Below, one piece after another: positions 31,551 to 43,439 of a DNA stretch of 64,000 nucleotides; within the stretch, counting starts at the first letter, position 1; every line of letters begins with the position of its first letter. Source of the DNA: Podospora bellae-mahoneyi (taxonomy: Eukaryota; Ascomycota; Sordariomycetes; Sordariales; Podosporaceae); NCBI RefSeq assembly GCF_035222275.1, contig NW_026946359.1, positions 7,254,001-7,318,000 of the forward strand. Reading direction: 5' to 3'. The notes under the pieces were generated by a model. That model was not told the DNA's origin and searched no databases. It saw nothing but the letters and a program-made list of their open reading frames with translations. A program made the translations under genes and the position numbers.

Positions 31551-33572
31551 ATGTGGCCTGCCGAAGCCGTGATAGGGGCTATCAGCACCCTGCTCTATTT
31601 ACAAGCCGACCATGTCGCCCCTGGTTTTATTTCAAGTAACAGTACACCATCATGGCACACCTCTCTAGCCAAAAGAGCAGCACAGGACTTTTTCCTACGA
31701 GTGATGCCCCTTGGAGCATCCATAACGGAAGGAATTGGTTCGAGAAAAGGGACAGGGTATCGCGATCTACTTCGTGCGCAGTTGCGTACACGGGGATGGA
31801 ACGTTAACATGGTGGGATCAAAACAAAACGGACGTTTTGAAGACAATGACAATGAAGGGCACCCAGGCCTGACCATCAACCAAGTCCACGGGGAGTTCAA
31901 TAAGACTGGCAAGGCGCTGATGCCAAATCTGGTGCTTCTCAACGCTGGGACGTAGGTCTTCGCAGCCTCCCAATCTCTTAGGGAGAGAATGACCGTGTGT
32001 GCTAACATGTCGATTTAGGAACGACTGCATCCGCCAAATCGACACCAACAACGCGGGAGCCCGCCTCAAAGCTCTCATCGATGATGTTTTCACAACCGTT
32101 CCAGGGGTAACAGTGGTCGTTTCGACCCTGGCACCATCACGCAAAAACGACAGTTGTTCCGCAGATCTCAGTCAACAATATCGCGACTTGGTGACCAATA
32201 CCTACAGAGGCAACCTACGTATTGGCATGGCCGACTTGCATGCGGCCATCAACATAAACGACCACCTCCATCCCGACGGGGTACATCCCAACGATGCAGG
32301 CTACGCCATCTTTGCTTCCCTCTGGATGGAAGCAATCCGAAAACTCGAAGACCAGATCCAGCCTCCCGCAGCAGTGATCGACGATGGGCCCGCCGATGTC
32401 CAGCGGCCATCTCCGCCAAACGATAAGGAATGCATCCGAACCCCAGGGACAGTGGTAGATGGCACGTATCTGCACGAGCAAGTGGAAAGGGGCGTCTTGA
32501 GCTCGGCGAAAATCCCAAAGCGTGTGGATGGAAGAGAGGCAACTCCCTCACAGATCTTCTTTGCCAATGTTGTCATCATGAACAACCTCTTCAAGAGGGG
32601 CGAGGAGTTGGATGATCGAATTGCGGTCTATCGTGGCGGCGATGGTGGCAACAGATATGTGTTATCTCAAAACAGGGCTGGTGGGAATTTCGAGACAAAC
32701 GCGATGGAGTTCAGTGTGGGAATCGACTGCGATGTATCAAAGGGGGCAAGGGTCATTTTTGCTGATTTTGTGAGTACCTATCTAGTCTTTGCGCTTTGGC
32801 TCAGGGGGTGGTGCTGACTGAATGGCCATAACAGAACAATGATGGTTTGGATGACTTCTTCTGTGTCAATGCCCAGGCGGGCGTTTCGGTCTCCTTGAAC
32901 CGCGGGGGGAGGCCTCCCAGATTCGAGAGCATCGGGCAGGTGGTGCCGGACCGGGAGGGTTTCACAGCTGATGATGTTCGAGTTGCCCGTAAGTGTTGAC
33001 ATCAAACCCAGCCAAGCTACTTGGTGCTGACGGCCATTCTCAGAGATCGATGGTGACGGAAGAGCCGATTACTGCCTCATCAAAGCTGACAGCAGCATTG
33101 ACTGCATCCGCCAAAATGGACAAGGAGAATTCAACGGAGCCCTGCAGTTGACCTTTGATAAACTGTCCGGCATTGACAAGGGGCGTGTTGTGCTGGGAGA
33201 CATCAATGGAGAGTAAGTCTCGGCGTTCCGCCCTAATATGTCTGCCATCTTGACAAACTCCCTGCTGACATTTCGCATTTTGGTAGTTTCCGCAGTGATT
33301 ATCTGAGAATTGGAGAAAACGGCAACATCCTAGCATTCATCAACTCCGGCATGGGCAGCAACAATGCCCCAGAATGGCGAGACGCTGGTATCATAACCCA
33401 GGGTGGACTTGGCATCATGCCACCAGAGCTTATCAAATTTGGACGGGTCTTCGGTTCATCAAAACTGGATTACATTTACCTGGACGAGAATGGCGGCAAC
33501 TTTGAGGTCCATGCCTGGCAAAACACTGGGAAAGGAGGTAAAGTGCGTGTCACAGAGGACTGTCCTCCATGA
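31551..33572 (+). CDS. Secreted SGNH/GDSL-type hydrolase with C-terminal FG-GAP/VCBS-like repeats
   Basis: Five exons: 31551-31951, 32019-32769, 32835-32988, 33044-33212 and 33287-33572. All introns are GT-AG with matching phases (586 aa). The N-terminus is hydrophobic (AVIGAISTLLYLQA) and likely a signal peptide. The esterase block I is VMPLGASITEG with nucleophile Ser57. Block III is LLNAGTND (split by intron 1) and block V is HPDGVHP with Asp220 and His223, so the catalytic triad is complete. Gly-Ala-Ser replaces the eponymous Gly-Asp-Ser. The C-terminal half has repeated beta-propeller units with calcium-type loops: ADFNNDGLDDF, AQIDGDGRADY and GDINGDFRSDY, typical of FG-GAP/VCBS repeats. 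Introns lie at these repeats. It is likely an extracellular carbohydrate or lipid esterase; the substrate is unknown. Confidence 0.88.
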
Positions 33573-34440
33573 CATGCCTCATACATGAAACAGGGGGAAA
33601 GGGTGGCTGTGGGCGAGGCTTGAAGCTTGTAAATTACTTGTAACATGTTGTGTCTTTCTGAATAGCGCCTTTGATAGGGTCCAAGAGCAGAGAAACTGTT
33701 GGCTCGGGGAAGAAATTCTGCTTCATTCTCCAATACTGAAAACTTGCTACTTGTGGCAAAAGAAAAAAAAAAAAAGAAAAAGGCTATCACTCCTGGTCGC
33801 GCCGCCGATCCCCTTACACACACGAGTCTTTTCCATGTACCGTGCACCCATGCGTTCGGCCTCCGATGGTCCTTCCTTGCGAGATACCGGCTCCTAATTA
33901 TCCCCCTCTAAAGAGAGTTGGTAGGCCTTCAAAAATAAGTAACAGGCCTTAAGAGATTGTTCAGAGGCCTGTTGACTTACTTTTAAGGTGCATTTTATAG
34001 TATAATAAGGGTCAACTTACTTTAGTGTCTCAATTATTTTGTGGGCTGGGGTCCCCGGGTGAAGGTTCTGGGCCATGGAACACGCCTCTTTATCATGGGT
34101 CGGGAGGCGCACAAGAGTGCTGGCGTTTGCACCTTGATGGCTTTTTTGCCTGAATTGAAAGCCGACGTCGGCTCTGAAGCCTCTGCAAACGAGTATTGGG
34201 GTTTCACAAAAACAGAGTCATGCCAGCTTGCTTGATTATCAGATTGCTCAGTGTATTGGGAAAGGGGCCTTCTCATCCAATTACAGATCAACTCTGTAGC
34301 CCCCCGCAACTTGGTCAGCGTGTCACGAGGTTGTCATTTTGTTTCAATCCAGTTACAAAGAGTCAAGGTTGTGAAGGGACTTCATTTCTCATCTCAAACT
34401 AGAGTCCAGCTCTACTTGTACTGCTCAAAGACTGTTCAAC
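33573..34440. other. Intergenic with a short inverted-repeat patch
   Basis: 3' flanks of convergent genes. An AT-rich patch at about 33915-34040 contains GGCCTTCAAAAATAAGTAAC and, 50 bp on, its near reverse complement GGCCTGTTGACTTACTTTTA, plus a third partial unit. It looks like a small decayed mobile element. An A-rich run lies near 33762-33782. Confidence 0.45.
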
Positions 34441-36108
34441 TTAATAACCTTGATTATTGGGGTATCCATACGACTGTCCTTGGTTGGACTGATACTGCTG
34501 AGGATTGTACTGTGGGGGAGGTGGGTATTGGTTCTGTTGACCATGTCCATACTCCTGTGTGGGCGGAGGCGGAAACTGGTTTTGCTGGCCATGCTGATAC
34601 TCTTGTGTGGGCGGAGGCGGGAACTGGTTCTGTTGGTATTGCTGTGTTGGCGGAGGGGCATATTGCTGACTGCCCGAGTAGTTGTGTCCCTGCTGGGGAG
34701 GTGGGGGAGGATACACCCCAGTGATGGGCTGGTTGCCGCCACCGAGCTGAATGTTGTTGGTCACTGCACCCACTTCTACCCCGTCATCGTTACTTATATC
34801 GTCCGGCACAGTAACCTTCACCTTGGGCAGGTACCGCTGCACCTTTTGCTCCACAATGCCCTGGACGAAGACCCAGCTTTGCTTCTCAAACTTGCGGTGG
34901 CCACCGTTGACGACACCGAGGATGCTCTGGCGGAGGGTCTCTTGCACCTTGCGGACGAGGCTACGAATCTTGATGAGCAGCTTGGCCTTGATGTCATCAC
35001 CAAATCCACGGTCCCCACCCGATCTCGAGGCCGAGACAGTATGGTCGAGTTGCGAGTCAAACGGATTGCCGCCCAGAATCTTCTCGAGAGGGCGCTGGAA
35101 CTGGTCTGGCAACAGCTCAAACAGCTGCTTCTCAATCTGTCCCAGAATCTTGCGGAATTCGAGGCGAACCTCCCTGTGGACCTTGGCCAAACCGTGACTG
35201 AGCTTCTCGCTGATGAGTTTGGAGAAGCCGCCCTTGCTCTCGCCACTATCACCCTCAGCCCTATCGCCAACGCCCCTGGACGCGCCCTCGCCATGTGACT
35301 TCTTGCTTCCAAACAAGCTCCCAAACCCCTTGACCAAATCCTTCACGTGATCCTCAAACTCCCCTTTCACACCATCACCAAGATCCCTCGTGGTAGTGTT
35401 CCCCCGTAACCACTTCTTGATATGATCCAACGCAATCTTGGTAAACTGCTCTGCAATAGACGTATGTTGATCTCTCAGCTTGGCTCCAACCAACTCCTTG
35501 ATCTCAGGGGTAATCATCCTCGCCTTCTCCTCCGGGTTCCCAGCCACATCCTTGACAGTATTGCTCAAAACCCCCAAGAGCCCATCCAACTGGAACCCCT
35601 GACCACCACCAGGCCCGTCATTCCGCTTATCCAGGTGATCCTGAACCGCGTCAAACGCCGCAGAAAAGAACTTCTTCATCCCATCCCCCTCCCCCCCACC
35701 TCTCGACCTCGTCTCCCCCTCACCACCAAAGCCCCTCGCTTGCCCACCACCACCACCACCACCAGAAGTCAGGTTAAAAATCTCCGCCAAATCATCACCC
35801 ACCCCTCCCGGGCCCGCAACCGCGCCAAAGCTCTTGGTCAACTTGGCAATCTCATTCGCAAAAGACAGGCTCTGTCCACCGTACGAATCAGGAACGTCCT
35901 CGTTCAGCCCTCTAGCACCAGAGCTAGAGCTGTTGTTGTCTTTGTCGAACAAGGTCCGGAACGCCTCAATGACCTGCTGCTCGAGGCTATCGATGGTCTT
36001 GGTCTGGAAGGTCTCGAGCTCCTCGGTGATGCGGGGCTGGATCTGGGGGGCGAGCGAGTCGACATAATCGTCAACCTTTTTCATCAGGATGTCGGGAAGG
36101 GCGGCCAT
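34441..36108 (-). CDS. Hypothetical protein with C-terminal Pro/Gln/Tyr repeats
   Basis: A single exon of 555 aa starting at ATG 36108 (MAALPDILMKKVDDYVDSLA). Residues 1-55 and about 190-430 are helical and amphipathic, with phrases such as FSKLISEKLSHGLAKVHREV and LRQSILGVV. A Gly-rich linker (GGGGGGGQARGFGGEGE) sits near 125-145. The last 100 residues are a low-complexity tail built from a 15-residue unit PPPPTQEYxHGQQNQ(F/Y), repeated about three times and mirrored as a tandem DNA repeat at about 34500-34690. No transmembrane segment or catalytic motif is evident. Similar proteins occur in other filamentous fungi as far as I recall, without an assigned function. Tyr/Gln/Pro tails of this sort are often phase-separating or adhesive, which is speculation. 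Confidence 0.7.
   Translation of the reverse strand: MAALPDILMKKVDDYVDSLAPQIQPRITEELETFQTKTIDSLEQQVIEAFRTLFDKDNNSSSSGARGLNEDVPDSYGGQSLSFANEIAKLTKSFGAVAGPGGVGDDLAEIFNLTSGGGGGGGQARGFGGEGETRSRGGGEGDGMKKFFSAAFDAVQDHLDKRNDGPGGGQGFQLDGLLGVLSNTVKDVAGNPEEKARMITPEIKELVGAKLRDQHTSIAEQFTKIALDHIKKWLRGNTTTRDLGDGVKGEFEDHVKDLVKGFGSLFGSKKSHGEGASRGVGDRAEGDSGESKGGFSKLISEKLSHGLAKVHREVRLEFRKILGQIEKQLFELLPDQFQRPLEKILGGNPFDSQLDHTVSASRSGGDRGFGDDIKAKLLIKIRSLVRKVQETLRQSILGVVNGGHRKFEKQSWVFVQGIVEQKVQRYLPKVKVTVPDDISNDDGVEVGAVTNNIQLGGGNQPITGVYPPPPPQQGHNYSGSQQYAPPPTQQYQQNQFPPPPTQEYQHGQQNQFPPPPTQEYGHGQQNQYPPPPQYNPQQYQSNQGQSYGYPNNQGY
34500..34690. repeat. In-frame tandem repeat in the 555-aa gene
   Basis: About three copies of a ~45-60-bp unit (GTGTGGGCGGAGGCGGAAAC and variants) coding the Pro-Pro-Pro-Pro-Thr-Gln-Glu-Tyr units. 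Confidence 0.75.
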
Positions 36109-36727
36109 TTTTGACGGATGATAGGGGTGATGCAAGGCGCTAAAGATAGGGCAATAAGGGAATAAGCACCGGGTTGGGTTCGATGTTGGGAAAAACAAAC
36201 CTGAATCGCGTTGCGTTTCTCTCTGCTGGGGGAAGCTGGGCTGATCGGAGCGGGGTGGAGGGGTTGTTGGGTGCGGCCGATAAGCTGATAAAGCTCCCAC
36301 TTGACGTCAGCTTTTGGAGGGGGGGAGGTACGGGGTATTCGTTTGCTACTGTCTCAGACGCTCTTTTTGCCCCACAAAAAGTGAGCTTATTAAGTGGAGC
36401 AGCGCTAACTACTACGGTAACTATATACCTATTAAATAGCAACTTTAATTTTTTTTCTTTATTTTCTGATATACTAGTAATTTGTGTCCTTAGTAACTTA
36501 TCAATAAACCTGCCTTTTACCTTCACTGCTAACTGATTTAATTTTTATAAAAACTCTACCTTATTAATTCTAATTGTGTAATTATATGCGTAACCCTCTA
36601 CGCAATTTTTATCGCGAGTCTTACTAATTCCTAACGTAAATAATCCCATTCAATTATTGTAAAAAAATGGGTCCCTGTAAGCTCTATTTTACAGTAGGTT
36701 ACTGCTGTAATACTACAAGGCGTTTAG
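36109..36727. other. Intergenic, with an AT-rich block at about 36380-36720
   Basis: The first 270 bp are the 5' flank of the 555-aa gene. From about 36380 the sequence becomes sharply AT-rich and non-coding up to the kinase fragment that begins near 36728. The abrupt change, and the absence of the kinase N-terminal lobe, suggest an additional decayed repeat. Its ends could not be defined. Confidence 0.45.
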
Positions 36728-36920
36728 TTCCGAAGGAACTGATGGATACGGCGAAGACACACCTACCCGGCACCCCTGAGGATCTACGTAGTACAAAAGT
36801 TAACTTCGAAGCCCTGACGCATGAACTCGACAGAGGGTCCAACGGCATGACGATAGAGGCGGCAACTGCATTCCGCGCCGCACTGCTGGGTGTCAAAGTC
36901 ATGCACGATGGAGGCTGGCT
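36728..36920 (+). pseudogene. Protein kinase pseudogene, left fragment (interrupted by LTR retrotransposon)
   Basis: A host-gene fragment in one frame, with residues like TKVNFEALTHELDRGSNGM, then ALLGVKVMHDGGWL. This is the segment that precedes the catalytic loop in protein kinases (alpha-E helix). It stops at TGGCT, the target duplication of the retrotransposon. Right of the element the same frame resumes with HRDLKPTNIGLIG at 44563 onward. The kinase N-terminal lobe (glycine loop, ATP-binding Lys) is missing, apparently replaced by the AT-rich block to the left. The gene is therefore both truncated and interrupted. Confidence 0.8.
36916..36920. repeat. Target-site duplication of the Gypsy element, left copy
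   Basis: TGGCT. The identical pentamer follows the right LTR at 44558-44562. It lies in the Trp-Leu codons just before the kinase HRD motif. Confidence 0.9.
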
Positions 36921-37338
36921 TGTCACAACCCTGGTACAGGACGGGTTGTGGGGCCACGGGAATAGGGGCCAATCGGAAGAACGTACGAGAATAGCCAATC
37001 ACAGTAAGGGACGACTGATCAGTACGCCAAGGGCACCGAGCAGACTGAGCGGGGTGCTCAGTCTAATCAGGGCACTAAGCAAACTGAGCAGTCGTGATCA
37101 GTGTGCCAAGGGCACTAAGCAAGAAGTAAATATGGCTTGGCACAAGGTCTATATATACGGAGGAACTGGCTGGTGTAGATAGACAGTTCCGCAATATACA
37201 ATTCAAATTATAGTTACAGTATTATAATTACATTAAGATATCTTGTCGTACACTGTTTAGCTATACCGAACCAGGATTATTTAAAAGCAGCCTTCAACCG
37301 GTATCCCTTTCAAAGGTTCTAAATAAGGGTTCGTTATA
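36921..37338 (+). repeat. Left LTR of the Gypsy element
   Basis: 418 bp, beginning TGTCACAACCCTGG. It is the same length as the right LTR. The differences I compared are transitions of the RIP type and cluster in its right half. The LTR contains short internal repeats of an AGGGCACTGAGCA-like motif. Confidence 0.93.
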
Positions 37339-40300
37339 TATTGCATATTTACTTTAACTCTGTCACGGATAAGTTAAAGGCGTCTTTTCACTACTATAGC
37401 CGGACCTAAGAACGTTTAGATGGGAGGCGTCCCGCCTAGCCTAAGCAGTAAAGGACTTACTACTACTAACACTCGACCTACCGTAGAGTAAGTAATACGG
37501 CGTTTTAAGGAACTTAAGGACGAAGCTTAATAGACTCGGGAGCAGATTATCGCTATATTAACCTTACCTAAGGTAGCACCTAAGTTCCCGGCACTAAAGC
37601 GCTATAAAAAAGGAAAGGTAGAGCTTAAAAGGTTTTTAATCTAGCTTAAAACTTATTTTCGTTAATACCTAAACTAATTTACTAACGAAGAGTCGAAAGT
37701 TATTTTCGCGGTTACTAGACTTAAAAATAGGGCTCTCGCGTAGTTCGAGCTTATCCTCGATAACTACTATAAGGAGGAGCCGTCCGATTAGGAGAAGATT
37801 ATTATAGAATACTTCGAGAACTACCGTATTTTTAAGACTAAGCTTAAGGAGATATTTAGAGAGTACAATAAGGTAAGGCACGCGTAAGAGAGGCTTATAA
37901 ACCTGCGTTAAACGCGCTTAGCGGCTAATTACGTAGCTTTATTTAAAATCGATAGCCTACGTAGTACTATTAACGATAAGGGATTAATATAGTTCTTTTA
38001 TAATAGCCTTAAGGAAGAAATAAAGGATAAGTTATATAAAAAGTTAAAGCCTAATATTATTAATAAGTATATCGTTATAGCTATACGGATCGACGATCGG
38101 CAGTTCTAGCGTCGTATAGAAAAGAAGGGTAGTAATAGGGGTTATTACGGTAATAAAAAGTACTTTAGCAATAACCGCCTTAACGATAAGTATAAAAGAT
38201 AATACCCTAATACTAATTACTCCGGTATTATATATTTAGGACCGATAGATATTAATACTATATAATAGTAAAGGCCGTAAGGCCAAGGCTAGGGTAGGGA
38301 TAACCTTAAGTATTTTAATTATAGTAAAATAGAATATTTTAAAAAGAACTATAAAGTACCTAAGCGATTCGGCTAAAAAAAAGAGATCGTAATTATTACT
38401 ATATTAAAAAGACCGAGGGTTATAAAAATAATAATTATTGGGTATTAATAAGGTAGAGTAGTAAAATTAAAGGAAAACTTTAATTAATACGTTAAATAAA
38501 AGGAAATAGAGTTCTAGGAACTACGGAAAGTAGTAGAAAAGCTAAAGGTAGAATACGAGGAAGGAAATCTTTAAATATAAATATTATAAGATTAATTAGT
38601 ATAGATTACTACGGAAATTACTATAGAAGTCGCTAAGGGCGATAGTCCCGCGTAAAGACTTACTAGGTAAACGATACCGGAAAGGTAGTACGGTAAATAT
38701 AGGTTTATTATCTTATAGGATATATCGTGGCCTATAAAGCTTATATATAAGAGCTAGGAAGAGTACTAGAAAGGTAAGAAAGTCGTTAATATCGGGATTA
38801 CGAAAATACTAAAAAATATACTAATATCTATATAGTATATACCCTATAAAGGAAATACGGTATAATTTTATTTTAGGTATCCGGAGTATCGGAAAGTACC
38901 TTAGTTTTAATATATTATATACGAATATATAGAATATTACTAAAGTAAAGTACTATACGGCTATTAGCCGGTACGTAAAGTAGGTAAAGAGGGTAAGCTA
39001 TAGCTAATTAAAAAGACTATAGTTAGGTAAAAAAAGGTTTAGTAAAAGGACCTAAATAACTACCTTTTATAAAAAGTTTAAAACCCGGTTAAACTAAAGG
39101 ATAGCCTTTAAGTTATATAGATCGCATTAAAATATATAAGATACTACGCCGAGTACGTAGAAGGTTAGAATACGGACGATAGCGTATACTTTTTAAAAAA
39201 AGTAGTATTAGGATGGTGCCTAAGCCCAGACTATACTATATATTTACGGGAGAAGGTTAAACGATATTACTAAAATAAAACGCGTAAGATTAAGTAGAAA
39301 AACCGCTATCGGACGAGGATATAAGAAAGTACTAGAGAAGTAAAAGACGGAAGGTGGGAAGAAGCTAGGCGGGTATAGTTAAAAGACTTTATATTACTAA
39401 TTAACCCGGAATAAAAAAACGTTTTTAAACGATATAACTACTTAAAAAACGATTCGCGGCCCTTCGCGAGGGCCGTTAACCTCTAACGGATTACGAACGG
39501 TATTTTCGAAAATATCGGCGTAAGGTAAAGGTATAAAATAATAACCTAAGGCTTATTAGTAAGGTTACTACTATATAGAGAAAAGGCAAAAGAGATAAAC
39601 GCCTCTAGATTACTATACGATAGAGGGATCTCCAGGCAGTAGCATTAATAAACGGTAGTACGGAGACGAACCTAATTTCGCTACAGTTCGTACACCAGGC
39701 CCGGATACCATAAAAGAAAAAGAAGGAATGGATCGTTATATAAGGACCATTTCGTACGTAAAAGGTCTATAGGGAGATACTACCCCTGGATATTATAGTC
39801 GAAGGAAAAATAACCTTAGTTATATTCGATATTATAGATATAGGACCCTCGAAGGATATAATCCTAAGGTAACTATAGTATAAAGACTATAACCTAGATA
39901 TCGATTAGAAGGATAGTAGTTACTTACGACTAAAAGAACCTTAAAAGTATCTAGCTAACGATAGGAGATTAGGAGTACGTACGGAGCAGAGTGCAGGACA
40001 AGCACCCTCCACGGCACTACCGTAAAGAGCTTAAGAAGTAATAGTATATTCTATCGATATAGGTAGTAAGATCGAAAAAATAGGGTTAACGACGTTAATA
40101 GAGATATCGGAGGTTAATAAATACGCTTATTATAATAACGTAGAAAAGAGTAAGAAAAAAGCGGTACCGGTAGAATATTAAAGATACCTAGCTTTTATAG
40201 TTAAGTATTTAAAGGGGCTTTTAAAGCGAGGGCCGTAGGACTATAAAATTAAGTTAAAAGAGGGAGCTAAACTATAGTTATTTAAGGTATACCACACTAA

Positions 40301-43128
40301 CGATAAGCAAAGTAAAAAATTACGGAAGTACTTAAATAAGAATTTAAAAAGAGGCTATATTAAGGAGTTTATATCGCTAATAAGATACCCCGTTTTCTTT
40401 ATACCGAAAAAGGACGGTAGCTTATAACTATATATAGATTACTAGTAATTAAATAATAAAACGGTAAAAAATAGTTACCTACTACCGTTAATATCTAAAT
40501 TATAGAGTTAACTAGTAGGGGCGCGATACTTTATACGCTTAAATATGCCTGTCGGGTACGCCTATATACGGATTAAAGAAAGAAACGAATAGAAAATAGC
40601 GTTTCGTACGCCCTATAGTCATTTCGAGTATCTCGTAATACTATTTAAGCTAACCAATACACCCGCGACGTTCTAATCTCTCGTTAACTATACGATACGG
40701 AAATACCTCGACAAAATAGTAATATACTATCTCGACGACGTTCTTATCTACTTACATACTTTAGAGAAGTATAAGCGGCACGTACGAGAGATACTCGACG
40801 CGCTATATAGAGCCGGACTCTTAGTTAATAAGGAGAAAAGTAAGTTCCACGTATAAAAGATAGTATATTTAGGATATTTAATATCGCTAGGTAAGGTTCG
40901 TATAGAACTTAGGAAAATTATAGTAATTAAAGATTAATTTATACCGTAGTTATAAATATACGTTAAAGAATTTTTAAGGTTTATAAATTTCTACCGGATA
41001 TTTATTCGAAGGTACGTAAGTATCGTAAGGTTTCTTAATTACTTAATTAAAAAGGATATAAAGTTCCGGTAGGGGTAGGAAAAAAAATAGGCCTTTTAGG
41101 AACTAAAAGAGGCTATTTTAAAGGACCTGGTATTTAAATTACTAAACCTTAATTAATTATTTAAAGTCGAGGCAAATATATTAAACTATACGATTAGTAA
41201 GTAATTAGGATAGTAAAATAATAATAGTAAGCTATACCTAATAACCTTCTTTTTAAAGAAGCTTAAGGAAGTACGTTAAAACTATTTAATCTATAATAAA
41301 AAACTATTCGCTATTATCGAAGCGTTTAAGGAATAAAGGCTATACTTTAATAATATTAAATACAAAATATAAATCTATACGGATTATAAGAATCTACGGT
41401 ACTTTATTACTATAAAGGTCCTTAACGCGCGGTAAATACGATAATTAAAGTTCCTTTCGGAATTTAATTTCTAAATTAATTATAAAAAAGGATCGAAGAA
41501 CGTTAGGGTAGACGCACTTAGTCGGCGTACCGACCACTATAAGGATATACCTAGAGAATTACTACCACTACTTAAAGAGGCGCCTAATAGCACTCTTAAG
41601 CATTTACTATAGCCGTAAATAAAGTATTACGTAATATATCGGGAGAAGGCTATTTCTAGTAAATACTAAAGGAAATTAAGTACCGATATTACAAAGTAAT
41701 ATTAGTAGGAAGAACTGGAGCTATAGGGCATTTAGAAAGATAGCTAAGGAAGGCTATAGTATAAGAATCGGGCGTACGTAAAGCTAGGTAATCGGACGAT
41801 ACTAGTTATAGATATTTACGCATCGAAGCTCGGAGGATATATAGGTATTACTAAAACTATAGAAAAAATTAAGCAGTACTTTAATTAGCCGAGGATTAAG
41901 GACGACGTTAAGGAAGTTATTTAGTTATATTATACGTATAAGAGAACGAGGGTTACGAGATATAAACCTTACGGATTTTTAAAGTTACTATTAGTAGCGG
42001 AGTAGCTATAGAGTTTAGTTACTATAAACTTTATTATTAAATTACTAAAGTCTAAAGATACGGTAATTAGCGTTAAGTATAATAGTATATTAACGGTAGT
42101 CGATAGGCTTATTAAATAAATATATTTTTTACTATATAAGGAAACCTAGTCGGTAAAGTAATTAGCGGACGTAGTATTATAATATATTATAGTAATATAT
42201 ATATAATTAAAGGAGTTTATTACGGATCGCGATATTAAATTCGTATTAAAGTTTTAGAGAGCGTTAATAACGAAGCTAGGGGTAGTAAGTAAGGCGTTAT
42301 TGGCCTACTACCCTTAGATAGACGGTTAAACGGAGCGGCTTAACTAGATCGTAGAATAATATTTACGGAATTATATTAATTTCGAGCAGGACGATTAGGT
42401 TAAACTATTACCTACGGTATAACTAACGTATAATATATCGCTAATAAAAACCACGAAAGTTATACCTTTCTTTACGAATTTCGGCTATAAGGCAGACCTA
42501 CGGTAAGGGCCTACCGTTAAGGTACCCAGGGCCGGGGTCAAGGCAAATAAAATATATATACTCTACGGCAAGCTTAAGTAAAAACTAGAGTTTATAAAGG
42601 AAAGGATACAGAAATACTATAATACTAAAAGGCTCGAGGGACCTCGCCTTAAGGGAAGAGATATAATATTCCTTTCCACATATAATTTACGTACTAAAAA
42701 ACCTAGTAAGAAGCTAGACTATAGGCGAGTGGGCCCGTTTAAAGTTAAAAGGAAGATATCGGAGACGGCATTCGAACTAGAGCTACCCCGTACGATACGT
42801 CTACGGTCACATACCTTTCACATCTCACTTCTAGAGCCCGCACTACCGGCAAGTAAGGCCAATACACAGGCCGTGGCGGAGGACGAAGAAGAAGAGTACG
42901 ATGTGGAAGAGATACTAGATTTACGGTTCAACAGAGGCTAATTAGAGTATTTGGTTAGTTAGTTAGGATATCCGGCTATAGATAATTCGTGGGAGCTACA
43001 GGCACACCTTAACTACCTAGAGAAGCTAAAAAAATTCTATTAGCGATATCCAGACCGGCTAAAACCTAAATAGGTAAAAATAGATCCGGGCGCAAGAGGA
43101 CCCGACCGGGCCCTCTTAAGCCTGGAAG

Positions 43129-43198
43129 AACCTTAGTAGGAGTCGAACCTGCGCCTCCGATAGGGTAGTCGGCGTATTACACGCTATACTATAAGGTT
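43129..43198 (-). other. tRNA-like sequence 1 inside the retrotransposon
   Basis: 70 nt on the minus strand. The 7-bp acceptor stem is perfect (AACCTTA with TAAGGTT). There is a 4-bp D stem (GTAT/ATAC) and a B-box-like T arm (GCAGGTTCGACTCCT). The anticodon arm is irregular (4-bp stem, 8-nt loop), so a working tRNA is doubtful. It is a homologue of the sequence at 43328-43397. Confidence 0.6.
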
Positions 43199-43327
43199 GG
43201 AAGGTAGGAAGGAATCTAGGCCCAACTAACATTACGCACCCCCACCACCGCAAAAAGACGTACCACCGGCGGACGATAAAAGTTGGCCTTAGCTTATAGT
43301 TAGATAGCTATAAGATAAAGCCAGGAG

Positions 43328-43397
43328 AATCTCGGCAGGATTCGAACCTGCGCCTCCGGCAAAGTAGTCGGCGTACTACACGCTACACCACGAGGTT
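43328..43397 (-). other. tRNA-like sequence 2 inside the retrotransposon
   Basis: 70 nt on the minus strand with acceptor (one mismatch), D arm and perfect T arm (GCAGGTTCGAATCCTGC). The anticodon arm does not form a normal 5-bp stem with a 7-nt loop. It shares most positions with the copy 199 bp to the left, differing mainly by transitions. Confidence 0.6.
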
Positions 43398-43439
43398 AGA
43401 AGTAGTAAGGGGACCCAGGTATATTAAGCGCCACGCGCC

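Noticed and set aside
43129-43397. Calling the two tRNA-like sequences functional tRNA genes
   Set aside because: The anticodon arm cannot form the standard 5-bp stem and 7-nt loop, so no isotype could be assigned.
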